The notes: generated by a model from the sequence alone, not told the origin. 29,455 nt of DNA from Nocardioides sp. (GCA_003519585.1 DOWL01000230.1:314-29768); one strand, 5' to 3'; shown: positions 7,519 through 16,526, counted from the first letter of the stretch. Made by a program: numbers and translations.

Positions 7519-8411
7519 GCGCCGTACCCGTCCCGGAGCGGACCATGGAGCAGGTGGCGGCCGGACTCGACGAGGCCCTGGCTGCGGTTGCGGCGCTGCC
7601 CGCGGCGCAGCGACAGGTCGCCACCGGAGCCGTGGACCTGCTCAACGAGTTGCACCGCGAGGGACTGCGCACCGTCGTACGCCGGTTGCTCGACGACCCC
7701 CGCGGCAAGGAGCTGCTCTTCGAGCTCGTCGACGACCCGGGCGTCCACATGCTGCTCGCGATGCACGGGCTGGTTCGGGCCGACCCGGAGGCCACGGCCC
7801 GTGCGGTGCTCGACCGGATCCGACCCGGGCTGGCCTCCCACGGCGGTGGCGTAGAGCTCAGCCACCTGGCCGACGGCGTCGCCTACGTGCGGCTGCAGGG
7901 TGCGTGCAACGGCTGTTCGATGGCGGCCGTGACCATGCGCGACGGCGTCGAGGTGGCGCTGGTCGAGGGTGTGCCAGGCGTGAGTCGGGTCGAGGTCCTG
8001 CCCAACGACCCGGCGCCGACCCTCATCCCTGTCGACTCGCTCCGCGTCCGACCGGCCGAGGTCGACCGCGAGCTGGAGGAGGCGGGCTGGGCCCGCGCCG
8101 GCACCCTCGCGGACCTACCTTCCGGCGAGTTGCGCCAGGTCACGCTGGCCCCGCTGGGCGGAGCGCCGGTCGACGCGATCGTCGTCAACGTCGACGGCCA
8201 GCTGACGGCCTACGTCGACGAGTGCGCCCACCAGGGGCTGCCTCTCGGTGACGCACTGGTCGATGCCGCGGAGGGCACGTTGACCTGTCCCTGGCACGGT
8301 TTCTGCTACGACGCGACCAGTGGCGAGTGCCTGTCCATGCCCGGCGCCCAGCTGCGCTCGCTGCCGCTGCGGATCGAGGGCCGCCAGGTGTGGGTGCGGG
8401 CGGCGGGCTGA
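7515..8411 (+). CDS. hucE: NifU-Rieske fusion iron-sulfur protein (HucE-like)
   Basis: 298 aa with two iron-sulfur modules. An N-terminal ~85-residue helical region precedes a NifU C-terminal domain (residues ~90-160; SHGGGVELSHL, then CNGCSMA with Cys ~132 and ~135 as the CxxC Fe-S site). A Rieske domain follows at residues ~205-295 with CAHQGLPLGD and CPWHGFCYD supplying the Cys-His pairs of a [2Fe-2S] cluster. In mycobacteria the Huc and Hhy hydrogenases have associated iron-sulfur proteins (HucE/HhyE) thought to carry electrons from the enzyme towards the respiratory chain; the domain content and location here match that description as I recall it. It starts in a 4-base overlap with the TPR gene, and the NHL gene begins 3 bases after its stop. 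Confidence 0.85.
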   Translation: MSAVPVPERTMEQVAAGLDEALAAVAALPAAQRQVATGAVDLLNELHREGLRTVVRRLLDDPRGKELLFELVDDPGVHMLLAMHGLVRADPEATARAVLDRIRPGLASHGGGVELSHLADGVAYVRLQGACNGCSMAAVTMRDGVEVALVEGVPGVSRVEVLPNDPAPTLIPVDSLRVRPAEVDRELEEAGWARAGTLADLPSGELRQVTLAPLGGAPVDAIVVNVDGQLTAYVDECAHQGLPLGDALVDAAEGTLTCPWHGFCYDATSGECLSMPGAQLRSLPLRIEGRQVWVRAAG

Positions 8412-8413
8412 CC

Positions 8414-9625
8414 GTGAAGGTCCAGGTCATCGCCCCCGGCTCGGTGCACACCGGGGTGCTCCCGTCCGCGCGCGCACCCGCTCCGGCCGAGCCGTCGACG
8501 TACGACGGGTGGCGGCCGCGGGCCGTCCTCGGCGCGGCAGCGCCGGGTGGCCTGGCGCTGCCGCCGGCGCAGCCGACCGCCGCGTGGATGTACGGGCCCC
8601 GGGCCGTGTGGACCGACGGTCGCATGGTCGTGGCGGCCGACACCGGCAACCATCGCGTGCTCGTGTGGCACCGGGTCCCGGACCGCGACGGCATGCCGGC
8701 CGACGTCGTCCTCGGGCAGCCCGACGAGCACAGCGAGGGACCGGCGGCCGGCGGGCGCGGCCCCGAGGCGGGGCTGTACCTGCCCACCGGGGTGCTGGTC
8801 GACCGCGGCCGGCTGGTGGTCGCGGACGCCTGGCACCACCGCGTGCTGGTGTGGGACGCGGTGCCGACCCGGACCGCGACGCCGCCCGATGCGGTGATCG
8901 GCCAACCGGACCTCGGCTCGGTCGAGCCCAACCGCGGACAGGAGCGACCCGAGGCGGCCACCTTCTACTGGCCGTTCGGCATCGCGGTCGTGGACGGCCG
9001 CTTCCTCGTCGCCGACACCGGCAACCGGCGCGTGCTCGGCTGGCGCGACGGCGTGCCTCTCGACGGCCGCCCGGCCGACCTCGTGCTCGGCCAGCCCGAC
9101 CCGCACCAGCGGGAGGAGAACCGCGGCGGCCCGGTCGGCCCGGCGTCGTTTCGCTGGCCGCACGCGTTGGCCGGCACCGGCACGGGCGGGCTGCTCGTCG
9201 CCGATGCCGGCAACCACCGCGTGCTGCGCTGGGACGCGCACCCCGACCGCGACCGTCCGGCCGACGCCGTGCTCGGCCAGCCCGACCTCGAGGCCGGGAC
9301 AGAGTTCCCCTACGTCTCGCAGGCGGGCCGGCTGCGCTTCCCCTACGGCCTGTCGACCGTCCGAGGTGGCATGGCCCTCGCCGACACCGCGAACAACCGG
9401 GTGGTGCTCTACGACGCGGCGACCGCGACCGGCGCCGACCGTCCGTGCGCGGTGCTCGGGCAGCGGTCGTACGACGCGAACGGCGAGAACCGCTGGGAGC
9501 AGGTCACCGCCGACAGCCTGTGCTGGCCCTACGGCGTGCACTGGCACCGGCCCGAGGCCGGGCCGGAGCTGATCGCGGTCGCCGACTCGGGCAACAACCG
9601 GGTCGTCCTGTGGGAGCGCCCGTGA
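8414..9625 (+). CDS. Six-bladed NHL-repeat beta-propeller of the hydrogenase operon
   Basis: 403 aa starting at GTG 8414, 3 bases after the NifU-Rieske stop. Six NHL blades can be counted from their D-x-x-N/H-x-R-V core: ADTGNHRVLVW, ADAWHHRVLVW, ADTGNRRVLGW, ADAGNHRVLRW, ADTANNRVVLY and ADSGNNRVVLW; the last sits at the C-terminus. Most blades are followed by a (V/I)xGQPD loop, a repeat peculiar to this protein. No signal peptide is evident, so the propeller is probably cytoplasmic. NHL propellers bind proteins or small molecules and some are enzymes; no catalytic residues can be named here. Tight coupling to hydrogenase genes (4-base overlap with hypF) suggests a structural or maturation role. 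Confidence 0.88.
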   Translation: MKVQVIAPGSVHTGVLPSARAPAPAEPSTYDGWRPRAVLGAAAPGGLALPPAQPTAAWMYGPRAVWTDGRMVVAADTGNHRVLVWHRVPDRDGMPADVVLGQPDEHSEGPAAGGRGPEAGLYLPTGVLVDRGRLVVADAWHHRVLVWDAVPTRTATPPDAVIGQPDLGSVEPNRGQERPEAATFYWPFGIAVVDGRFLVADTGNRRVLGWRDGVPLDGRPADLVLGQPDPHQREENRGGPVGPASFRWPHALAGTGTGGLLVADAGNHRVLRWDAHPDRDRPADAVLGQPDLEAGTEFPYVSQAGRLRFPYGLSTVRGGMALADTANNRVVLYDAATATGADRPCAVLGQRSYDANGENRWEQVTADSLCWPYGVHWHRPEAGPELIAVADSGNNRVVLWERP

Positions 9626-11940
9626 GCACCCGCCACCAGCTCGTGGTCCGGGGCGTCGTCCAGGGCGTCGGATTCCGGCCTCATGCGGCCCACCTGGCCG
9701 GCCAGCTCGGCCTGGTGGGCGGCTGCCGCAACGACGCCACCTGCGTGGTCATCGACGTGGAAGGCCCGAGCGCACGCCTGGGTGAGTTCGAGCGGCGACT
9801 GGTCGCTGAGGCGCCGCCGCTCGCCCAGGTCGAGGACCTCGAGATCACCGAGCTCGAGCCGGCCGGGGCGCGCGGCTTCGAGATCCGGGAATCCTCGCGC
9901 AGCGTGGGCGTACGCACCACCGTGCCTCCCGACACCGCACCGTGCGCCGACTGCCTGCGCGAACTCGCCGACCCGGCCGACCGCCGCTACCGGCACCCGT
10001 TCGTCACCTGCACCCAGTGCGGCCCGCGGCTGACCATCACCCTCGACCTGCCGTACGACCGGCCGGCCACGACCATGGCACCGTTCCCGCTCTGCGCCGC
10101 CTGCGACCGCGAGTACGCCGACCCCGCGGACCGCCGCTTCCACGCGCAGCCGGTCTGCTGCCACGACTGCGGGCCATGCTTGACGCTGCGGACGCCGGTG
10201 GGCGACCCGGTCGCGACCGGGACCGAGCCAGTGCTCGCCGCCGCAGTCGCGGCCCTGGCCGCCGGCAGAGTGCTCGCGGTGAAGGGGCTGGGCGGGTATC
10301 ACCTGGTCTGCGACGCGGCGTCACGCACGGCGGTGGCGGCCCTGCGTGAGCGCAAGAGTCGGCCGGCGCAGCCGTTCGCCGTGATGGTCGCCGACCTCGC
10401 TACGGCGAGCCGGCTCGTCGATGTCGGTGGCGCGGCCGCACTGCTCACCGATCCGGCCCGCCCGATCGTGCTGCTGCCCGTCCGCGACGACGCACCCGTC
10501 GACCCAGGCGTCGCGCCCCACCTCGACGAGCTCGGGGTCCTGCTGCCGTACACACCGCTCCATCACCTGCTGCTCGGCGACCTCGCTGCCGCCCGAGGCG
10601 GGCCCGTTGCCCTGGTCGTCACCTCCGGCAACGTCTCTGGTGAGCCGTTGTGCTTCGATGACGCAGATGCTCTGAACCGGCTCGGCGGCATCGCCGACCT
10701 GTTCCTCGGCCACGACCGCGCGATCGCCACACCGGTCGAGGACTCGGTGGTCGGCTGGTCGGAGGAGACCGGTGCGGTGCCGTTGCGTCGGTCCCGCGGC
10801 TACGCGCCCTTGCCGCTCGACGTCGCCGGGGCGACCGCTCAGGACGTGCTCGCCGCCGGCGCCGAGGTCAAGAACACCGTGGCCTTGACCCGCGCCGGCC
10901 GCGCCCACCTCTCCGCGCACGTCGGTGATCTGGCCGGGCTCGCCGGTCGCGCCGCCCATCTGGCGGCGGCCGATCAGCTCTTGCGGTTCCACCGCGCGAC
11001 TCCGAGCGTCGTCGTCGCGGACCGGCATCCGGGTTACGCGTCGCGCGCGTGGGCCGCTCGTTACGCCGCCTCGCTCGGCGTACCGCTGCTGGAGGTGCAG
11101 CACCACCACGCGCACCTCGCCGCGCTCGCCGCCGAGCACGGTCTTCTCGACGAACCGCTCCTCGGGCTGGTCTTCGACGGCACCGGCTACGGCTGCGACG
11201 CGACGGTCTGGGGCGGCGAGTTGCTGCTGCTCACCGACGGCGGCACCCGCGCCGAGCGACTCGACCACCTCGGCACGGTGCGGCTGCCGGGCGGCGACGA
11301 GGGAGTCCGCAACCCGGTCCGGACGGCGGCCCTGGCGCTCCTCGACGCCGGGGTCGCGTGGGAGGGCACCCCGGTCGACGACGAGCTCACGCCCGTCGAG
11401 CGGTCCTTCCTCACCCGGGCCCATGAGACCGGCCTAGGAGTCGTCCCGACCTCGAGCGCGGGACGACTCATCGACGCCGTCGCCTCGGTGCTCGACGTCC
11501 GGCACCGGGTGACCTACGAGGCGCAGGCCGCGATCGAGCTCGAGGCGGTCGCCCGCCGATGGCGGCGCCGCCACCCGGACGTCGCGCCGGTCGGGCTTCC
11601 GTTCGACGACCTCGAGCCTGCGCCGCTGCTCGCCACCTTGGTCGAGCTGTTGCCCGTCCACGACCAGGGGTTGCTCGCCTGGTCCTTCCACGTCGCGCTC
11701 GCGCGCGGCGCTGCCGACGCGGCCGCACGGACCGCGCCGCCGGGGGGACCGACCGTCGGCCTCTCCGGTGGTGTCTTCGTGAACCGACTGTTGCTCGAGC
11801 TCACGGCCGATCGGCTGCGCGAGCATGGGCTGCGGCCGCTCACCCACCGCCGCGTGCCGGCCAACGACGGAGGGCTGGCGCTCGGCCAGGCCGCCGTCGG
11901 GGCGCGGTCGGTGCTGACCTCTGCCGGAACCGTGTCCTGA
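9622..11940 (+). CDS. hypF: HypF, carbamoyltransferase for the NiFe cyanide ligands
   Basis: 772 aa from the GTG at 9622 (GTGA overlap with the NHL gene). Domain order is canonical: acylphosphatase (residues ~1-90, GVVQGVGFRPHA), two zinc-finger blocks with CxxC pairs (CADC...CTQCGPR and CAAC...CHDCGP, residues ~108-190), YrdC-like domain (~200-390, KGLGGYHLVCDA, and SRGYAPLPL at its end) and a Kae1-like C-terminal domain (HHHAHLAAL and LVFDGTGYG, then GLSGGVFVNRLL). HypF uses carbamoyl phosphate and ATP to make a carbamoyl group that is passed to HypE. Length is normal for the family. Confidence 0.96.
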   Translation: MSTRHQLVVRGVVQGVGFRPHAAHLAGQLGLVGGCRNDATCVVIDVEGPSARLGEFERRLVAEAPPLAQVEDLEITELEPAGARGFEIRESSRSVGVRTTVPPDTAPCADCLRELADPADRRYRHPFVTCTQCGPRLTITLDLPYDRPATTMAPFPLCAACDREYADPADRRFHAQPVCCHDCGPCLTLRTPVGDPVATGTEPVLAAAVAALAAGRVLAVKGLGGYHLVCDAASRTAVAALRERKSRPAQPFAVMVADLATASRLVDVGGAAALLTDPARPIVLLPVRDDAPVDPGVAPHLDELGVLLPYTPLHHLLLGDLAAARGGPVALVVTSGNVSGEPLCFDDADALNRLGGIADLFLGHDRAIATPVEDSVVGWSEETGAVPLRRSRGYAPLPLDVAGATAQDVLAAGAEVKNTVALTRAGRAHLSAHVGDLAGLAGRAAHLAAADQLLRFHRATPSVVVADRHPGYASRAWAARYAASLGVPLLEVQHHHAHLAALAAEHGLLDEPLLGLVFDGTGYGCDATVWGGELLLLTDGGTRAERLDHLGTVRLPGGDEGVRNPVRTAALALLDAGVAWEGTPVDDELTPVERSFLTRAHETGLGVVPTSSAGRLIDAVASVLDVRHRVTYEAQAAIELEAVARRWRRRHPDVAPVGLPFDDLEPAPLLATLVELLPVHDQGLLAWSFHVALARGAADAAARTAPPGGPTVGLSGGVFVNRLLLELTADRLREHGLRPLTHRRVPANDGGLALGQAAVGARSVLTSAGTVS

Positions 11941-11965
11941 CGAACTGCTGACGAGGAGATCGACC

Positions 11966-12250
11966 ATGTGTCTAGCCGTACCGGGCCGGGTGTTGTCCGT
12001 CCACGACGAGGCGGGCACCGTCATGGCCGACGTCGATTTCGGCGGCGCGAGGAAGAAGGTCTGCCTGGCCTACATCCCCGATATCGAGGTGGGGGAGTAC
12101 GTCATCGTGCATGTCGGCTTCGCGATCCAGCGGCTCGACGAGGCCTCCGCGCTCGAGACGCTGGCGACCTTCGAGCGGCTCGGCATCCTGGAGGAGGAGT
12201 TCGGCGACGGGTTCGAGCTCGCCGCGCGTCAGGCGGGAGTGCAGCCGTGA
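11966..12250 (+). CDS. hypC: HypC, hydrogenase maturation chaperone
   Basis: 94 aa beginning MCLAVPGRV, the invariant HypC N-terminus whose Cys2 contacts the Fe(CN)2CO unit and the large subunit. The ribosome site GAGGAG is 8 bases upstream. HypC shuttles the iron unit between HypD and the large-subunit precursor. The C-terminal ~20 residues extend slightly past the typical 75-90 aa length. It overlaps hypD by 4 bases. Confidence 0.95.
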   Translation: MCLAVPGRVLSVHDEAGTVMADVDFGGARKKVCLAYIPDIEVGEYVIVHVGFAIQRLDEASALETLATFERLGILEEEFGDGFELAARQAGVQP

Positions 12251-13350
12251 AGTACCTCGACGAGTTCAGCGACCCGGACCTCGCTGCCAAGCTCTTCGAC
12301 CAGATCCACGCCACGGTGACGCGTCCGTGGGCCCTCATGGAGGTCTGTGGCGGGCAGACGCACTCGATCATCCGGCACGGGATAGACCAGCTGCTGCCGG
12401 AGGGGCTGGAGATGATCCACGGACCGGGATGTCCGGTCTGCGTGACGCCGCTGGAGACCATCGACCGCGCGCTGGCCATCGCCCGCCGCCCCGAGGTCAT
12501 CTTCTGCTCCTTCGGCGACATGCTCCGGGTGCCGGGTAGCAGCGACGACCTGTTCACCGTCAAGAGCGAGGGTGGCGATGTCCGGGTCGTCTACTCCCCG
12601 CTCGACGCGCTGCAGATCGCCGTCGACAACCTCGACGCGGAGGTCGTCTTCTTCGGCATCGGCTTCGAGACCACGGCGCCGGCGAACGCGATGACCGTCC
12701 TCGAGGCACGGCGTCGCGCCATTCCCAACTTCTCCCTCCTGGTCTCCCACGTGCGGGTCCCACCGGCGATCGCCGCGATCATGGAGTCCCCGAGCTGCCG
12801 CGTGCAGGGCTTCCTCGCGGCCGGCCACGTCTGCAGCGTGATGGGCACCGGCGAGTACCCCGCGCTGGCCGCGCGGTACGGCGTTCCGATCGTCGTCACC
12901 GGCTTCGAGCCTCTCGACATCCTCGAGGGCATCCGGCGGACGGTGCTCCAGCTGGAGTCCGGCCGAGCCGAGGTCGAGAACGCCTACCAGCGCGCCGTCC
13001 CCGACGCCGGCAATCCGACCGCCATCGCGGTGCTGCGGCAGGTCTTCGAGGTCACCGATCGCGCGTGGCGGGGGATCGGGATGATCCCGGAGAGCGGGTG
13101 GCGGCTCGCCTCGGCGTACGCCGACCTCGACGCGGAGCTGCGGTTCGCCGTGACCGGCATCCGCACCGCCGAGTCACCGCTGTGCCGCTCCGGCGAGGTG
13201 CTCCAGGGGCTGATCAAGCCGCACGAGTGCCCGGCGTTCGGCAAGGAGTGCACGCCGCGGCACCCGCTCGGCGCCACCATGGTCTCCTCCGAAGGTGCCT
13301 GCGCGGCCTATCACGCCTACCGCCGGCTCGAGCTCGTGGAGGTCTCGTGA
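12247..13350 (+). CDS. hypD: HypD, Fe-S scaffold for Fe(CN)2CO assembly
   Basis: 367 aa starting at GTG 12247 inside the hypC stop. Signature motifs are all present: CGGQTHS near residue 36, [10 protein letters not shown] near residue 62, [10 protein letters not shown], and the C-terminal Cys set in [21 protein letters not shown] and EGACAAYH that bind the [4Fe-4S] cluster. HypD with HypC is the platform on which cyanide and CO are attached to iron. Full length for the family (about 370 aa), with no disruption. Confidence 0.96.
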   Translation: MKYLDEFSDPDLAAKLFDQIHATVTRPWALMEVCGGQTHSIIRHGIDQLLPEGLEMIHGPGCPVCVTPLETIDRALAIARRPEVIFCSFGDMLRVPGSSDDLFTVKSEGGDVRVVYSPLDALQIAVDNLDAEVVFFGIGFETTAPANAMTVLEARRRAIPNFSLLVSHVRVPPAIAAIMESPSCRVQGFLAAGHVCSVMGTGEYPALAARYGVPIVVTGFEPLDILEGIRRTVLQLESGRAEVENAYQRAVPDAGNPTAIAVLRQVFEVTDRAWRGIGMIPESGWRLASAYADLDAELRFAVTGIRTAESPLCRSGEVLQGLIKPHECPAFGKECTPRHPLGATMVSSEGACAAYHAYRRLELVEVS

Positions 13351-14405
13351 GCGAGGAGCTGGACTTCGAGGGCTGGAGCTGCCCGCTCCCGCTCCGCAAC
13401 ACCCCGACAGTGGTGATGGGGCACGGCGGAGGAGGTGCGATGTCGGCCGAGCTCGTCGAGTCGCTCTTCCTTCCGGCGTACGGCGGTGCCGCGCGCGCCG
13501 AGCTCGGCGACTCCGCCGTGCTGCCGCGGCCGGCCGGCCGGCTGGCATTCTCCACCGACAGCTACGTCGTCAAGCCGATGTTCTTCCCCGGCGGGTGCAT
13601 CGGTGACCTCGCCGTCAACGGCACCGTCAACGACCTGGCCATGTCAGGCGCACAACCGCTCTACCTGTCCACGGCGTTCGTCATCGCCGAGGGCACCGCG
13701 ATGGCCGACCTCGCGCGCGTGGCCACGGCGATGGGCAAAGCCGCGGAACAGGCCGGCGTCCAGCTGGTCACCGGTGACACGAAGGTCGTCGATCACGGCA
13801 GCGGCGACGGCATCTACGTCAACACCGCCGGCATCGGGGTGGTCCCCGACGGTCTCCACATCGGACCGGACCGGGCCTGGCCCGGTGACGTCGTGATCGT
13901 CAGCGGCGACCTCGGAGTGCACGGCGTCGCCGTCATGAGCCGCCGGGAGGGACTGGAGTTCGACACGACGATCGAGAGCGACACCGCGCCGCTCCACGGG
14001 CTGGTCGCCGACGTGCTCGCGACTGGTGCTGAGGTGCACGTGCTCCGTGACCCGACCCGAGGGGGCCTCGCCGCCACGCTGAACGAGGTGGCTGCCGCCT
14101 CGCAGGTCGGCATCGTCGTGCGTGAGCGCGACCTGCCGATCCCAGCCGATGTGCGGGATGCGTGCGGACTGCTCGGCCTCGACCCCCTCCAAGTGGCCAA
14201 CGAGGGCAAGGTCGTCGCAGTCGTGCCACAAGACGACGCCGACGGGGTGCTCGACGCCATGCGCCGCCACCCTGCGGGTCGAGGCGCCCAGGCGATCGGG
14301 ACGTGCGTGGCCGAGCACCAATGCACCGTCGTGCTGCGTACGGGCCTGGGCGCGACCCGCGTGCTCGACCTGCCGATCGGCGAGCAGCTTCCTCGCATCT
14401 GCTGA
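13347..14405 (+). CDS. hypE: HypE, carbamoyl dehydratase for cyanide synthesis
   Basis: 352 aa from GTG 13347, overlapping hypD by 4 bases. An AIR-synthase/PurM-like fold is indicated by [26 protein letters not shown] and [13 protein letters not shown]. The protein ends with PRIC, the conserved C-terminal tail whose Cys carries the thiocarboxamide that is dehydrated to thiocyanate with ATP. HypE passes the cyanide ligand to the HypCD complex. It closes the rightward hydrogenase operon; the next gene converges from the other strand 77 bases on. Confidence 0.96.
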   Translation: MSEELDFEGWSCPLPLRNTPTVVMGHGGGGAMSAELVESLFLPAYGGAARAELGDSAVLPRPAGRLAFSTDSYVVKPMFFPGGCIGDLAVNGTVNDLAMSGAQPLYLSTAFVIAEGTAMADLARVATAMGKAAEQAGVQLVTGDTKVVDHGSGDGIYVNTAGIGVVPDGLHIGPDRAWPGDVVIVSGDLGVHGVAVMSRREGLEFDTTIESDTAPLHGLVADVLATGAEVHVLRDPTRGGLAATLNEVAAASQVGIVVRERDLPIPADVRDACGLLGLDPLQVANEGKVVAVVPQDDADGVLDAMRRHPAGRGAQAIGTCVAEHQCTVVLRTGLGATRVLDLPIGEQLPRIC

Positions 14406-14482
14406 CTCGAAGGCTCCCGCACCGGGCCGACGGTGTTCGAACAACCAGCAGAGCCGCAGTCATGCTCTGACGCGCTCACGTC

Positions 14483-15262
14483 CTAGTTGCGGCAGGCTTT
14501 GGCTGCGGCCGAGCCCGCCTGGGCGCGGTCCTTCTTCGCGTCCCTGAGCTGATCCTTCTTGTTCGACAGCGTGTTCTTCTTGCTGTCGCGCTGCTTGGTG
14601 AGGCTGCGTGCCTTGCCCGTGTTGCCCGCCTGCTCGGCCGCCCTGATGTCCTTGTTCAGCTGCTTGATCTGCTTGTTGAGGGCGCCGACCTTGCGCTGGA
14701 TCGTGCGGACCTTCGCAACCGCCTTCTCGAACTTCGCCTGGGCCTTGGCGCACTTGCGCGATACGTCCACGACCTCGCGCGTGTAGGTGATGGTCGCGGT
14801 CGAGCCGAAGAAGCCCTTGCTGGTCGCAGCCATCTGCGGGCAGATCTCGGTCACCACCGAGGGGCTGCCGCCCTGGCCGTAGGAGAAGTCACCGATCTGG
14901 GTCTGATGGCTGCCCCCCACCGGCGGGAACGCCAGACCGTTGAGACTGGCCCCGTCGTCGTACGGCGCGGCGCCGATCGGCTCCGACCGGGGCGTCCCGA
15001 CGAAGTCGACGGTGACCTTGTCCGGTGTCCAACCGGCGATGTCGTTGAACGAGACGAACGTGCCGACCGCGCAGTAGTAGCTGGTGCCGCCGCCGTCGAT
15101 CGGTGTCTCCTTCGTCTTGTACTCGACCCTGAGCGGCGCCGTCACCTCCTTGACCTCGGTCGTCGCCGCGGCAGGCCCGGCCGGGGCGAGCACCACCAGG
15201 AGCGACGCGGCGAACGGAATCGCTGCAATCGCAACCAGGCGCTTGGTCCACGTCGTCTTCAT
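14483..15262 (-). CDS. Secreted protein with a C-terminal coiled coil, function unknown
   Basis: 259 aa if started at the ATG at 15262; a TTG at 15280 with AAGGAAG just before it is an alternative and would add six residues. The N-terminus is a clear signal peptide: basic start (MKTTWTKR), hydrophobic core (LVAIAAIPFAASLLVVLAP) and an AAA-type cleavage region, giving export by Sec. Residues ~35-155 form a Gly/Thr-rich, probably beta-sheet domain. Residues ~160-250 are Lys/Gln/Asp-rich heptad-like helix (such as LNKQIKQLNKDIRAAEQAG), a likely coiled coil, and the protein ends in ACRN. Four cysteines in the mature part could form two disulfides. The family is not recognised; it faces hypE and has no obvious operon partner. 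Confidence 0.8.
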   Translation of the reverse strand: MKTTWTKRLVAIAAIPFAASLLVVLAPAGPAAATTEVKEVTAPLRVEYKTKETPIDGGGTSYYCAVGTFVSFNDIAGWTPDKVTVDFVGTPRSEPIGAAPYDDGASLNGLAFPPVGGSHQTQIGDFSYGQGGSPSVVTEICPQMAATSKGFFGSTATITYTREVVDVSRKCAKAQAKFEKAVAKVRTIQRKVGALNKQIKQLNKDIRAAEQAGNTGKARSLTKQRDSKKNTLSNKKDQLRDAKKDRAQAGSAAAKACRN

Positions 15263-15266
15263 GGCT

Positions 15267-15348
15267 GGAGCTTGTATCAAGGCTTCCTTGTCCGGCGCAA
15301 CGCTCCGGGGGGCATCGCGCGGCAGTGACCGATTGTGCTACAAGCTCC
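15267..15348. repeat. 10-bp inverted repeat in the leader of the secreted coiled-coil gene
   Basis: GGAGCTTGTA at 15267-15276 and its exact reverse complement TACAAGCTCC at 15339-15348 flank a 62-base spacer. In the minus-strand transcript this would be a long-range stem ending just before the ATG at 15262. The rest of the 285-base gap 15263-15547 holds no gene that I can support. Whether the stem forms is unknown. Confidence 0.5.
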
Positions 15349-15547
15349 CTCGTCGGCTCTTCGGGCTGGGTGTGCGGCTCGCGACGAACCTGAGCCTGGT
15401 CCACCGATTGGCGGCGTAGCGAGCGTCACCAGTCGGGTGTGCTGGCAAGGCGCGGGAGCGCAGTCGTACTGGGTCGTCCAAACGAGCGACCGCAACGCCG
15501 CCAGCGCGAATGGTGGCGCGTAGTAGCCGGGAATCGGTGGATCCAGG

Positions 15548-16123
15548 CTAAGAGCCGGCGCCGGAGATGTGGCCTGCCCATGCCTCCTCGGCCTGCTCGA
15601 GGCTCATCTCGCTGACGCGCGCGGCCGGGAGGTGCACGACGTAGAGCAGGGCGTCGGTCAACCATTGCGGGACCGGCTCGGGCTTCGTTGGTTCGGGGGT
15701 CGCGGTCAGGTCGCGTGCCTGCTTGGCGAAGAGTTGGAGGATCTGGGTGAGCGCCTTGGTCTTGGGTGAGGTTCCGGCTGCGGTGACGCGGCGTTGGATC
15801 TCTGCGTAGACCTCGCTGTCCTTGCGGTATCCGACCGCCCAGACTTCGGCGACCTCGACCAGGAAGTCTCCGGCCTCGTCCTGTACCACTCGCCAGACGA
15901 TGCGCCAGTCGCGGTCACCGACGGTGATCTTGCGGTAGCCGATCAGACCTCCCAACAGGGGGTCGCCAGCCTGGGGGTCGCGCTCGAGCTGGAGCATCTT
16001 CTTCAGTGCCCAGCGCACGATCTGTGGATCGGCCTTGAACAGGAGCTGCAGGTCTCCGACCGCATCATCGGTCAGGCGTACGACGCACCCTGGGACGGCC
16101 GGATGCTTCGCCTTCTCACCCAC
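15548..16123 (-). CDS. RelE/ParE-superfamily toxin with a long C-terminal extension
   Basis: 191 aa with a GTG start at 16123. Residues ~13-105 resemble a RelE/ParE toxin core: helical pair (DPQIVRWALKKMLQLERDP), the GLIGYRKITVGDRDWRIVWRV strand region with its basic residues, and EVWAVGYRKDSEVY. Such toxins are mRNA interferases or gyrase poisons neutralised by the partner antitoxin. The final ~85 residues (from TAAGTSPKTKALTQ to the end) are an extension not found in ordinary ~90-aa toxins: a helix, a Pro/Glu/Thr-rich linker, and a helical tail with EMSLEQAEEAWAGH. The antitoxin gene lies 39 bases upstream. A toxin role is inferred from fold and partner; the extension's role is unknown. Confidence 0.8.
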   Translation of the reverse strand: MGEKAKHPAVPGCVVRLTDDAVGDLQLLFKADPQIVRWALKKMLQLERDPQAGDPLLGGLIGYRKITVGDRDWRIVWRVVQDEAGDFLVEVAEVWAVGYRKDSEVYAEIQRRVTAAGTSPKTKALTQILQLFAKQARDLTATPEPTKPEPVPQWLTDALLYVVHLPAARVSEMSLEQAEEAWAGHISGAGS

Positions 16124-16162
16124 GGGTCACCGCCCGGCCGGGCCGGTGCGGGGGGAGCGGCG

Positions 16163-16462
16163 TCACTCGCGGCCGGCGGCGAGGTCCGCGTCGAGCTCGG
16201 CCTCGAGCTCGGCTCGGTCGAACCCGAACGCCGCGATCGCATCATCGACATCGATGCGGCTGCCGGTGTCGGAGAGTTCACGCGCGAGGATGAGCGCAGC
16301 GGCGAAGAGGTCGGCTCGGACCCGGTGGAGCTCATCGAAGTGCTCAACCGAAATGACCGCGGCCACGGGGCGGCCGTGGCGCTCGACGATGATGTCCTCA
16401 CCCAGTTCGGCGTCCTTGACCAGGCCCGCGACCCCGCGCCCGGAGGCCGCCGTCACGGACAT
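16163..16462 (-). CDS. Phd/YefM-family antitoxin
   Basis: 99 aa from the ATG at 16462, chosen because MSVTAASGRGVAGLVKDAEL matches the usual Phd/YefM N-terminus; a GTG at 16498 would add 12 residues without family support. The N-terminal half gives the DNA-binding dimer domain (EDIIVERHGRPVAAVISVEHFDEL). The acidic C-terminal tail (DRAELEAELDADL) is the typical toxin-wrapping segment. It lies directly upstream of the RelE-like toxin on the same strand, the normal order. Phd-type proteins repress their own promoter, and paired short palindromes lie 45 bases upstream. Confidence 0.88.
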   Translation of the reverse strand: MSVTAASGRGVAGLVKDAELGEDIIVERHGRPVAAVISVEHFDELHRVRADLFAAALILARELSDTGSRIDVDDAIAAFGFDRAELEAELDADLAAGRE

Positions 16463-16506
16463 GGTCCGTTCGGGATGCTGGTCGGCGAAGGCAGTCACAC
16501 CAATAA

Positions 16507-16526
16507 CTGTACAGAAAACTGTATAG
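16507..16526. promoter_or_regulatory. Candidate operator of the toxin-antitoxin operon
   Basis: CTGTACAG (16507-16514, perfect palindrome) and CTGTATAG (16519-16526, one pair off) are spaced 12 bp apart in an AT-rich patch unlike its surroundings. Paired palindromes of this size are usual for Phd/YefM autorepression. They sit 45-64 bases upstream of the antitoxin ATG. From 16527 to the tRNA gene (about 255 bases) I see no gene or clear signal. Confidence 0.5.

Noticed and set aside
14435..14444. Palindrome TGTTCGAACA in the convergent gap after hypE
   Set aside because: It resembles pieces of an SOS box but lacks the spaced GAAC/GTTC pattern, and it is between two convergent genes where no promoter is needed.
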